DNA of 50,059 nucleotides from Planctomycetota bacterium. Lineage in GTDB: Bacteria; Planctomycetota; Phycisphaerae; Phycisphaerales; SM1A02. The notes beneath the pieces were generated by a model. It was not told the origin of the DNA. It worked only from the letters and a program-made list of their open reading frames with translations, and did not search any database. Location: the NCBI GenBank assembly GCA_003671075.1, contig QWPT01000012.1, forward strand, positions 1 to 50,059. Reading direction: 5' to 3'. This document shows positions 8,585-16,057 of this stretch, in pieces. The position numbers and the translations under genes were made by a program. Position 1 is the first letter of the stretch. Each line of letters starts with the position of its first letter.

Positions 8585-9106
8585 ATGAGCACCCAACTGC
8601 CCGCCCTTCGGATTGGACATGGATACGACCTGCATCGCCTCGAACCCGTGGCGCCCGCCGGCGCGGGACGGCCTTTCGTGCTTGGCGGTGCGCGGTTTGA
8701 CCATCCGCTCGGTCCAGTTGGGCACTCGGATGGCGATGCGCTGTTTCATGCGGTGGTCGATGCCCTCCTCGGCGCGCTCGGAATGCCAGATATCGGACAG
8801 TCCTTCCCCGATTCCGACCCAGCGTGGGAGGGAAAGGACTCGGCATTCTTCGTCGAAGCAGCCCGCACCAAGGTCGCCCGCGCCGGATTTGAGGTCGTGA
8901 ACATCGATGCCACGGTGATCTGTGAGCGCCCAAAGTTGTCCGAGCGCAAGCGGGAGATGATCGGAAACATCGCGCGCCTGCTCGGCATCGACGCTGCGCG
9001 GGTGAATGTCAAGGGCAAGACCCACGAGCGCGTCGACGCCGTCGGCGAGGGGCGCGCGGTGGAGGTCCATGTGGTGGCATTGTTGGCAGCGATGTCTACG
9101 CGATAG
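8585..9106 (+). CDS. ispF: 2-C-methyl-D-erythritol 2,4-cyclodiphosphate synthase
   Basis: IspF cyclises CDP-ME-2-phosphate to MEcPP, releasing CMP, in the MEP isoprenoid pathway. The protein shows GHGYDLHRL (metal-binding Asp-x-His), FDHPLGPVGHSDGDALFHAVVDALLGALGMPDIG (described here by its key HSDGD and DALLGA parts), the FPDSDP loop, and the closing region KGKTHERVDAVGEGRAVEV. Length from the ATG at 8585 is 173 aa, close to the family norm of about 160. An upstream in-frame start would add 33 residues outside the fold, so 8585 is preferred. It is a single gene here, not fused to or next to ispD. Confidence 0.95.
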   Translation: MSTQLPALRIGHGYDLHRLEPVAPAGAGRPFVLGGARFDHPLGPVGHSDGDALFHAVVDALLGALGMPDIGQSFPDSDPAWEGKDSAFFVEAARTKVARAGFEVVNIDATVICERPKLSERKREMIGNIARLLGIDAARVNVKGKTHERVDAVGEGRAVEVHVVALLAAMSTR

Positions 9107-9204
9107 GTCCGCGCGACCGCCGCATCGGTGCGAGATCGGCCGTTGTCCTGTTACGCTCTTCCGTCCAAGCCCCCGTTCTGGCGGCTGAAATTGGAGATGT
9201 CTGC

Positions 9205-10335
9205 ATGCGCGCGATCGTCACCGGCCAGATTGGAGTCGACAAGAAGCCCTACCTTCGGGCGGTGAAGGAAGCTGCGGGGATGCGCGGCGACCACGTCGAG
9301 CTCTTTAATCTCGGCGACCTGATGTACGCGGAGGCGCCTGATGTGCGCGCGGGCCGGATTCTCGATCTGCCTATCTCCCGACTGTCGACCCTCCGACGGG
9401 CTGCGTTTAAGGATGTCATCGCGACGACCCAGCCAGCGAAGGACCACCGGAATGTCATCGTCAACACCCACGCCACCTTTCGCTGGCGCCATGGGCTGTT
9501 CTCGGCGATCGACTTCGACCAGATCGCCAAGCTCGAGCCCAACATGTTCATCTGCCTGGTGGACAATGTCGAGGTGGTGCACCAGCGCCTCCACGCCGAG
9601 CACGAGATCGACGCGACACTGAAGGACTGCATGGTCTGGCGCGAAGAGGAGATCCTCGCCACCGAGCTTCTCGCCCAAGCGATGGGCTGCCAGAACAATT
9701 TCTACATCCTGTCGCGCGGGCGTTTGCAGGACACGGTGGAGACGGCGACGCGGCTGATCACTCGGCCGACGATGCGCAAGGTCTACCCGAGTTTCCCCAT
9801 GAGCCATGTGGTGGACTTGCCTGATGTTCTGGCGGAAATCGACCATTTCCGCGCTGAGCTCGCCCGCCACTTCATCACCTTTGATCCCGGCGATGTGGAC
9901 GAGAAACTGCTGCTCGATCGAGCGCTTGCGGCGGCCCGCGATGGCAAGGACTGGATCGAAACCGCTGCTCACAGCTTCGGCGCGCGCGCGGGACGCAGCA
10001 TTCGCGTCTCGGTGCGTGAGGTGCTGGATATCGCCGGCGACATCGACGGGCAGATCTACATGCGCGATTTCAAGCTCATTGACCAGAGCGACATGATCGT
10101 GTCGCTGGTGCCTGAGCTGGCCAACGGCACTCCTGGACTTTCGAGCGGTGTGGAGCGCGAATTGCACCACGCTTGGGAGCACACCAAAGAGGTGTATGTC
10201 GTGTGGAAGCCGAGGAAGGCACCGAGCCCGTTCATCACCGAAACCGCGACGAAGATCTTCCCGACCGTTGATGCGGCCCTTGCGTACTTCGAGTCGAAGG
10301 GCATGTTCCACCCCGGCGACCTCTTCGGACGCTAA
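9205..10335 (+). CDS. Archaeal-adenylate-kinase-like P-loop domain fused to a nucleoside-deoxyribosyltransferase-like domain, 376 aa
   Basis: The N-terminal 190 residues start MRAIVTGQIGVDKKPYL, followed by VELFNLGDLMYAEA, RRAAFKDVI, NVIVNTHATFRW and MFICLVDNVEVVHQRL. This order of motifs recalls the archaeal-type adenylate kinase (AdkA) fold. The phosphate loop is degenerate: GQIGVDKKPY in place of GxPGxGKT/S, keeping one Lys but no following Ser/Thr. The C-terminal part (about 265-365) has SVREVLDIAGDIDGQIYMRD, LIDQSDMIVSLVP, GTPGLSSGVERELHHAWEH and KEVYVVWKP, a pattern like nucleoside 2-deoxyribosyltransferase-type Rossmann proteins (D...sD.ii...GT..E...A). A nucleotide-related role is inferred; kinase activity is doubtful. 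A GGAG lies 8-9 nt before the ATG. The gene lies between ispF and truA, and 32 bp separate it from truA. Confidence 0.65.
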   Translation: MRAIVTGQIGVDKKPYLRAVKEAAGMRGDHVELFNLGDLMYAEAPDVRAGRILDLPISRLSTLRRAAFKDVIATTQPAKDHRNVIVNTHATFRWRHGLFSAIDFDQIAKLEPNMFICLVDNVEVVHQRLHAEHEIDATLKDCMVWREEEILATELLAQAMGCQNNFYILSRGRLQDTVETATRLITRPTMRKVYPSFPMSHVVDLPDVLAEIDHFRAELARHFITFDPGDVDEKLLLDRALAAARDGKDWIETAAHSFGARAGRSIRVSVREVLDIAGDIDGQIYMRDFKLIDQSDMIVSLVPELANGTPGLSSGVERELHHAWEHTKEVYVVWKPRKAPSPFITETATKIFPTVDAALAYFESKGMFHPGDLFGR

Positions 10336-10367
10336 CCGCGACCCGGGCACCCCGGAGCCAGACCGCG

Positions 10368-11180
10368 ATGCCGCGCTACAAGCTGACCATCGCCTACGAC
10401 GGCACCGACTTCCACGGCTGGCAACGGCAGGAGCCCGCGGATGCCCCGGCTCTGCGAACCGTGCAGGGAGTCATGCAAGAGGCGGTGACCGACCTGCTGC
10501 GGCAGAAGGTCGAGGTAGTAGGCGCGAGCCGAACTGATTCGGGCGTTCATGCGATCGGGCAGGTTGCGGCGTTCACCGCCGATGTGCGCGTGCCGCTCGA
10601 GCGCCTGGCGCAAGCGATCACCGCCCGCCTCCCCCGCGATGTACAGGTGGTGCGCGCCGAACGCGTCCATGACTCCTTCAGCCCGATTGGCGATGCGCGC
10701 AGCAAGTGCTACCGCTACACGATCGAGCACACCAGCCATCCTCACCACCCGCGTCCGCTCTTCGACCGCAATCTGGTGTTCGCGACACCGCACACGCTCG
10801 ACCTCGCGCGCATGCAGGAAGCGGCGGGCCACATGATCGGAACATACGACTGCGCGAGTTTCGCGCAGATCGACCATGGGCGTGCGACCACTGTGCGCAG
10901 CGTGCTCGACTGCGTAGCGCGTTCGCCCAGCCCGCGACGGATCGAGATCGAGGTCGCTGCTAGCGGGTTCCTCTACAACATGGTTCGCATCATCGCGGGC
11001 ACGCTGTTGGAGGCGGGGCGCGGGCGCATCGATCCAGCCGATCTTCCGCGGATCATCCAGGCTCGCGACCGCCGCGGCGCGGGACCGACGCTTCCTCCGC
11101 AGGGACTCTGCCTTCGCTGGATCTGGTACGGAGCGGCAACTGCACTGCACACACCTGCGGAGGGTACGCCGTGCGATTGA
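10368..11180 (+). CDS. truA: tRNA pseudouridine(38-40) synthase
   Basis: TruA isomerises uridines 38-40 of the tRNA anticodon arm. The frame has the diagnostic YKLTIAYDGTDFHGWQRQ start, the catalytic ASRTDSGVHA motif (Asp near residue 56), DVQVVRAERVHDSFSPIGDARSKCYRY, YDCASFAQ, and the C-terminal SGFLYNMVRIIAGTLLEAGRG. The 270-aa length is normal. It lies 32 bp after the adenylate-kinase-like fusion gene and its stop overlaps the next gene by 10 bp, so the three probably share a transcript. Confidence 0.96.
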   Translation: MPRYKLTIAYDGTDFHGWQRQEPADAPALRTVQGVMQEAVTDLLRQKVEVVGASRTDSGVHAIGQVAAFTADVRVPLERLAQAITARLPRDVQVVRAERVHDSFSPIGDARSKCYRYTIEHTSHPHHPRPLFDRNLVFATPHTLDLARMQEAAGHMIGTYDCASFAQIDHGRATTVRSVLDCVARSPSPRRIEIEVAASGFLYNMVRIIAGTLLEAGRGRIDPADLPRIIQARDRRGAGPTLPPQGLCLRWIWYGAATALHTPAEGTPCD

Positions 11181-13525
11181 TGTCCCTGCCTTGCTCTGGA
11201 ATGTGGTGCGCAAAGACGCTCCGGATGATGCTCTTGATGGCGATCCAGAGGGCCTTCCAGATCACCATCCCGCTCACACTGTGCATATGCCTCTCGAACG
11301 CGGCAACCGCCCAGACACTCAATCTCGGCGGCGTGCCGACTGGCCCGTCGATTACCCAAACCAACGGCGCGACCGACTTGGCGACGCTTCTCGAGGCTGA
11401 GTTGCGTGCGCTCAACGACCAGGCAGCCAATCTGACGGGCGAGGCGAAGTCGGGCGCGAGTGCTCGGGCGCGAGTGCGTGGCATTGCCGCATATCTGCTG
11501 CGCGCGGGCGCCATGAGGCCGTGGAACGAAAGCGCGCCCGCGGTCGATGGCGCGCGGCTTGCGCTGTTGATCGGACGGATCGACGCGTTGGTCGAGCTTG
11601 CCGTCGGAGGGCGCGCCATGCCGCCTCGCACGCTCTCGGCAGACAACGCCAAGCGCGCTATCCGCCTGCTCGAGGCAATAGCCAGCGCCTCAATCGAACC
11701 GATGCGAAAGGCAATGGTGTCTCCCACGCAAGCGCTTCCTGCCCAAACTGCGCGTGCGCTGGGCACGGTTCTCGCGCCACTTGCGGAACTGGCGGAACTG
11801 CTTGAAGGGCGGCAGAACGACGACCCTTGGCCAGTGCTCATCGACGCACGCGCGGCTTCACCTGAGCGCATGGCGCCGTGCCGTTCTTCGGCGGAGATCC
11901 GTGCGAGCTTGGACGCACTCCCGAACTGTGCCGAGAAATCGACGATGAAAGCCGCGCTCGACGCGACGATCGCCCGCGGCTCGAGCGCGGCACAGGATCT
12001 GAGGCTCCTCGATCGCGCCGCTGATACGGTCGGGTGGCTGGTGAACATGCGCGCCTCTGGAGCGCCCTTCCCCATTTCGGAGGCGGCGCTCGCGGCCTCA
12101 CTGCAACGGATCGTCGCCGCCGTAGTCGCGTTGTCGCCAACAGCGGACGAACGCGGAGCAATCGACGCCCGCAGTGCGTTGGAGGCTCTCGAGAAGACTG
12201 ATCCAGCCGCGCGCGCGATGCTCTCGATGCGCTCGACCCGAGAGATGACCGAACAATCGCGCGCGGCGCTATCCGATGCCGCGTCGTCGATACTCAGCAG
12301 CGAATCCGGAGGCGCGTCAGGAGAACTCGAGCGCGCGCGCGCCGCCACCCGCATCATCGACGCATGTGCGGCGGCCGATCGGCTCGAGAATTCACTTCTG
12401 GCCAGCGCACCGCGCGACCTGAAGGATGTGCTCCGACAACTCGACCGCGATGCGCGATTCGCTGTTCGCGCGCTGGCCCCTGCGTTCAAGGCGATCGCAG
12501 CCGATCCAGCAGCATCGAGCGAGCCTGGCAACCTGTCCGCGCTTGATCGGGTGAAGTCCATTGACGCCGACCGCCGGCGCATCGTCATGCTGCAAGGTGT
12601 CATCGACTCGATCGGTGCGATCAGCCCGGGCGCAGGACGAAGCTTTGCGACCGTCGGCAAGCGCATGGCGAAACTCCTGCTCGAACCCCTCAAGCGCGCG
12701 CAAGGGCAAGCCGCCTTTGCCGCGTTGGAGGCGCAGTTCAGCGCGGCCTTTCCCTTTGCATACGAAGATGAACTCAAGCGCCGAAGCCCGCGCGCCATCG
12801 AGTTGACGGGCGGCGCGCCCGAGCGCGTCATCGAGCGTGCGGCCTCCCTGCGCGCGGCCTGGTGCGAGGCCGTCGCAACGGGCGATCTCGGCGGATCGGC
12901 CAGCCGACGGATGGACAACGCCGCGAGGCTTTGCAAGGCGTTACGCGACCTCGACCAACTCGTCGAACCGATCAACCGCTCCGACGGCGACAAACTTGCC
13001 ACATGGGGAGGCTGGGCGACGCGTCGAGCTATGATCGCCCCTGCGACCCAAGACCTCACCGCCCTTGCAAGCCTTGCCGCCCGATCATTCGTCGCCAGCG
13101 CGACGACCGAGGGACAGGCCACCTTCGAGCGCGATCTCCTTGCGCTCGAATCCGCGATCCCGCTCGTGCGACTGACGGCCGCGATCGAGCGAAAGCTCGC
13201 GCCGCTACTTCGCGGCGATCCGGAAACCGTGGCCGCACAACTCGCGCCGCTGCTGGTTGCCCCCACAGCCAATGCATACCTCGCCGATGCATGGATTCGG
13301 CTGCTCACGATGCATCGAGCGATGATCGAGGCTGAATTCGCGCGTCGTACTGGCGATGCCAAACTGCGCCAATCGCTCGACCAATACCTCGCACTCGTTG
13401 CCTTGGAGATCGAACAGTCTGCGTTTGGTGGATCGCGCCTCGTCGGACCAGTTCCTGGCTTCGATGGTTCGCAACCTAGGACCGATGACTCGAAGCCCAA
13501 GGGCACACGCGGGCGCGATCGGTAA
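11171..13525 (+). CDS. Large secreted or membrane-tethered alpha-helical protein of unknown function, 784 aa, GTG start
   Basis: The GTG at 11171 has an excellent GGAGGG ribosome binding site 6 nt upstream, inside the end of truA; an ATG at 11180 (TGATG overlap) and one at 11225 are alternatives. An N-terminal hydrophobic segment (about 20-45, ending SNAATAQ) looks like a signal peptide. The remaining 740 residues are Ala/Arg/Leu/Asp-rich and almost entirely helical, without Cys clusters or a recognisable catalytic motif. The composition suggests long helical bundles or coiled coils in the periplasm. The overlap with truA indicates translational coupling, but a functional link is not obvious. 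No family recognised. Confidence 0.75.
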   Translation: MRLMSLPCSGMWCAKTLRMMLLMAIQRAFQITIPLTLCICLSNAATAQTLNLGGVPTGPSITQTNGATDLATLLEAELRALNDQAANLTGEAKSGASARARVRGIAAYLLRAGAMRPWNESAPAVDGARLALLIGRIDALVELAVGGRAMPPRTLSADNAKRAIRLLEAIASASIEPMRKAMVSPTQALPAQTARALGTVLAPLAELAELLEGRQNDDPWPVLIDARAASPERMAPCRSSAEIRASLDALPNCAEKSTMKAALDATIARGSSAAQDLRLLDRAADTVGWLVNMRASGAPFPISEAALAASLQRIVAAVVALSPTADERGAIDARSALEALEKTDPAARAMLSMRSTREMTEQSRAALSDAASSILSSESGGASGELERARAATRIIDACAAADRLENSLLASAPRDLKDVLRQLDRDARFAVRALAPAFKAIAADPAASSEPGNLSALDRVKSIDADRRRIVMLQGVIDSIGAISPGAGRSFATVGKRMAKLLLEPLKRAQGQAAFAALEAQFSAAFPFAYEDELKRRSPRAIELTGGAPERVIERAASLRAAWCEAVATGDLGGSASRRMDNAARLCKALRDLDQLVEPINRSDGDKLATWGGWATRRAMIAPATQDLTALASLAARSFVASATTEGQATFERDLLALESAIPLVRLTAAIERKLAPLLRGDPETVAAQLAPLLVAPTANAYLADAWIRLLTMHRAMIEAEFARRTGDAKLRQSLDQYLALVALEIEQSAFGGSRLVGPVPGFDGSQPRTDDSKPKGTRGRDR
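11450..11477 (+). repeat. 14-bp tandem duplication inside the helical-protein gene
   Basis: TCGGGCGCGAGTGC occurs twice in direct succession. The unit is not a multiple of three, so the two copies are read in different frames (SGASA versus RARVR); the duplication must be old or balanced by another indel. Confidence 0.88.
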
Positions 13526-13584
13526 CATCCGACCCTGTGCAAGAGCCAACGACAAATCCGACGCCGATCCCGACACGCGCCGCC

Positions 13585-14262
13585 ATGAACATCGTCGTGG
13601 TCGCCCCTCATCCGGACGACGCCGAGCTGGGCATGGGCGGGTCGATCGCCCGATTTGTTCGCGAAGGGCACCGCGTTCTCATCGTCGACATGACCAATGG
13701 CGAGCCGACACCCTGTGGTACTCCTGAGCGCCGCGCGACGGAAGCGGCCGCCGCCGATGCGATTCTCGGCTGCTCGCGCATCAATCTTGGACTGCCCAAC
13801 CGCCGGCTCGAGCACTCGGTGACCGCACGCCACGCGCTCGCCGCCGTTCTGCGCCAACACCGTTGCGAGATCCTCTTCGCGCCCCATCCCGAGGATGTCC
13901 ACCCCGATCACCTGGCCGCCACACGCATCGCCGAAGATGCGCGTTTCGACGCCAAACTCACCAAGTCCGACATCCCCGGCCAACCCATCTATCCACGCAA
14001 ACTCGTCTACTACTTCTGCACCCATCTGAAGGCGATGCACGATCCAACCTTTGCTCTCGATATCACGGAGTTTCGCCTGAAGAAACGCGAGGCAATCCTT
14101 GCCTATCGCTCTCAGGTGGTTGACCACACGCCCAATCAAGTGCTTCCCGAGCAAATCGATGTACGAGATCGCTTCGTTGGCACACGCATCGGCGTTGAAG
14201 CTGCGGAGCCCTTCTGGTGTCGGGAGCTTGCTGGTCTGCGCACGATCGACGCGTTGATCTGA
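13585..14262 (+). CDS. PIG-L/LmbE family deacetylase (BshB-like), 225 aa
   Basis: The PIG-L fold hydrolyses N-acetyl groups of GlcNAc-type sugars using a zinc ion. The zinc motif APHPDDAELGMGG sits at residues 7-19 of the chosen start, and the second motif is HPEDVHPDHLAA; both Asp/His sets are intact. The domain is complete and of usual length. In Bacillus, BshB1 deacetylates GlcNAc-malate for bacillithiol synthesis; this protein resembles that group most (long C-terminal segment with HLKAMHDPTFALDIT), but the other bsh genes are not in the window, so the substrate is open. The ATG at 13585 places the motif as in relatives; a GTG at 13537 would add 16 residues. It follows the helical-protein gene by 59 bp. 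Confidence 0.88.
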   Translation: MNIVVVAPHPDDAELGMGGSIARFVREGHRVLIVDMTNGEPTPCGTPERRATEAAAADAILGCSRINLGLPNRRLEHSVTARHALAAVLRQHRCEILFAPHPEDVHPDHLAATRIAEDARFDAKLTKSDIPGQPIYPRKLVYYFCTHLKAMHDPTFALDITEFRLKKREAILAYRSQVVDHTPNQVLPEQIDVRDRFVGTRIGVEAAEPFWCRELAGLRTIDALI

Positions 14263-14349
14263 TCGGTCTAGGCAGCGCGAAATCCTCCCAAGCAGTCGCC
14301 TGAACCAAAGCCCAATCGCCCCTTGGCGCTGATAGAGTGCCTGTCCATT

Positions 14350-15120
14350 ATGGACGACACTGTTCTCCAGCTCTCGAGCATCCTCTGTCAAGCGGTCGAT
14401 ACGGCCGCAACAGCGGTCGCATCGGACGGGGGCGGCCTGAGCGGCTGGCTCCAGTCCCATGGCAAGGACTTGGTAACCGAGTACGGCGCGTGGTTCATCT
14501 TCTTCGCATTCATCATCTGCGGAGTCGGACTTCACATCTCCGAAGATTTCCTGCTGATTCCCGCAGGCGCGCTGATCTTCCACGGGAACATGCACTGGAC
14601 CGAAACGCTGGCCGCCGCGTACTTCGGCCTGGTCATCGGAGATACCTGTTGGATCTGGGTCTGTCGAAACTTCGGCACCAGGCTCATACACAGCAAACGC
14701 TTCAAACGCATGATGCACCCGCGCCGCCTGCTTGAGGCGAAGTACGCGATGGAAGAGCGTGGCGCGGTTGTGCTCATCCTCGCGCGTTTCATCCCGGGAA
14801 CCCGCACTCCCGTGCTGACCATGACGGGAATCCTGCATATGGCGTGGTGGAAGTTCCTCGCGGTGGAGCTGACCACGGTGGCCATCACCTCGCCGATTCA
14901 GATCGGCATCGGCTACCTCGGCGCAATGGGTTACGAGCGTGCCGAGAGCACGGCGGACATGCTCACGCTCGCCGTCGCCGGTTTTGTGCTCTTGATTGGC
15001 TGTGCCATCGCCTACCGCTGGTGGAAGCAGGCCAAGAGCCGCAAGGGCGCCCGACCACGCGCGCCCGTGGCATGGCTGCGGACTTTCGGTCACAGCACCC
15101 GCACACCACCGTCGAATTGA
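14350..15120 (+). CDS. DedA-family (SNARE-associated/VTT domain) membrane protein, 256 aa
   Basis: The protein has an N-terminal helix region then the DedA core: EDFLLIPAGALIF, GLVIGDTCWIWVCRNFG, and the family signature ARFIPGTRTPVLTMTG in a re-entrant region, followed by two or three further transmembrane helices and a basic Arg/Lys-rich C-terminus. DedA proteins are inner-membrane transporters/scramblases linked to lipid carrier recycling (undecaprenyl phosphate or phosphatidylethanolamine) and membrane homeostasis. Acidic Glu and the Arg pair of the signature are present. The ATG at 14350 is preferred over an upstream TTG at 14323. The stop codon lies within a 20-bp direct repeat. Confidence 0.88.
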   Translation: MDDTVLQLSSILCQAVDTAATAVASDGGGLSGWLQSHGKDLVTEYGAWFIFFAFIICGVGLHISEDFLLIPAGALIFHGNMHWTETLAAAYFGLVIGDTCWIWVCRNFGTRLIHSKRFKRMMHPRRLLEAKYAMEERGAVVLILARFIPGTRTPVLTMTGILHMAWWKFLAVELTTVAITSPIQIGIGYLGAMGYERAESTADMLTLAVAGFVLLIGCAIAYRWWKQAKSRKGARPRAPVAWLRTFGHSTRTPPSN

Positions 15121-15156
15121 TCGCAGGCTCATCGGCTTGATCGCAGGCTCATCGGC
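15117..15156. repeat. 20-bp perfect tandem direct repeat at the end of the DedA gene
   Basis: TTGATCGCAGGCTCATCGGC occurs twice head to tail. The first copy contains the DedA stop codon; the second reaches into the convergent gene ending at 15149. Confidence 0.95.
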
Positions 15157-15919
15157 GATCCGGCCTAGGCAAGAGTCGATCGCGATCCAAGCGCGGCTGT
15201 GCGCCGAACTCCTCATCCTCGTCGTTTGAGCCAAAGTCAAACGGCCCGCTGAGTCCGTCTGGGGACAATGACGCCTCGTCTTCGACGAACGAGTGAATCG
15301 GATCGACATCGATGAACTCGCTCATATCTGCAGATGGTGGAATGTCGTTGATCTCCTCGACCAGGATCGTCGCGCACAGTTTGGCGAGCAGCGCCCGATC
15401 GTCGAACCCATCGGTTCCGGTCAGATAGATGCCAAGCCGCGCCAGGCCATAGAGAATCGTCCACAGGCAACGATGCACATCGGCGGCTGACTTCGGAAGC
15501 GAATCGCTCGCGGGAACCATGATGCCAAGCTCGAGCAGCTGCCGGCGGTTGGTGGTCTTTGGTGCGAATTCGGAGTCATAGGTGATGCAAGCAACGAAGC
15601 GATCGACCGGCTTGCCCTTGGCGCGCGCATCCTCGAGCACGCGAGCGATGCCTTGTTCGCGCCGTTGCGACTTGCCGGCAAACAGCGCCACAATCTGCGC
15701 GTGCGTGCGCCCAGTGGGAAAGTGTTCAGGCCGCGGCGCGTCTTCGGGCACGACGCTCGGAGCACCCGCGGCGAACCTATCGGCGGGTTCAACACGAGCA
15801 TTCGCTGGCGAAGCCTTGTCTGAGCCGCCCGACGAATCGATATCAAAACCGTGCGCAAAGAATCCATTGGTGAAACCACCACGACCTCCGTCCATGTCAA
15901 AGCAAGCGATCATCGCCAT
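15149..15919 (-). CDS. Protein of unknown function, 256 aa
   Basis: From the ATG at 15919 (preceded by GAAGGGA, about 9 nt) the protein begins MAMIACFDMDGGRGGFTNGFFAHGFD, a short hydrophobic start not typical of a signal peptide. After a low-complexity Pro/Ala region come a helical segment (THAQIVALFAGKSQRREQGIARVL), a compact part with FVACITYDSEFAP and NRRQLLELGIMVP, a hydrophobic helix (CLWTILYGLARLGIYLTG) and an acidic C-terminus rich in Asp/Glu. No catalytic motif or known family is recognised. The frame is open further upstream to 16018 but without a better start. It is convergent with the DedA gene and follows the mannoside operon on the same strand after 138 bp. Confidence 0.7.
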   Translation of the reverse strand: MAMIACFDMDGGRGGFTNGFFAHGFDIDSSGGSDKASPANARVEPADRFAAGAPSVVPEDAPRPEHFPTGRTHAQIVALFAGKSQRREQGIARVLEDARAKGKPVDRFVACITYDSEFAPKTTNRRQLLELGIMVPASDSLPKSAADVHRCLWTILYGLARLGIYLTGTDGFDDRALLAKLCATILVEEINDIPPSADMSEFIDVDPIHSFVEDEASLSPDGLSGPFDFGSNDEDEEFGAQPRLDRDRLLPRPDRR

Positions 15920-16057
15920 CACCGTTTTCCCTTCTGCTGTAGTCCAACGAATCCCGAATGCGCAGCCGAATTCTCCCGCCCGAGCGGAGGTCGCTGCGTG
16001 AGCCGAGGCTAACCGCAAAAAACGACTGATCTCAAATGCACCACACTCTTACGCGAA

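Noticed and set aside
11053-15309. Very long open frame on the minus strand (1418 codons) opposite truA, the helical-protein gene, the PIG-L gene and DedA
   Set aside because: The opposite strand holds several genes with clear family motifs and start sites. The translation is Arg/Ser/Ala-rich without domains; long antisense frames are expected in DNA with strong GC3 bias.
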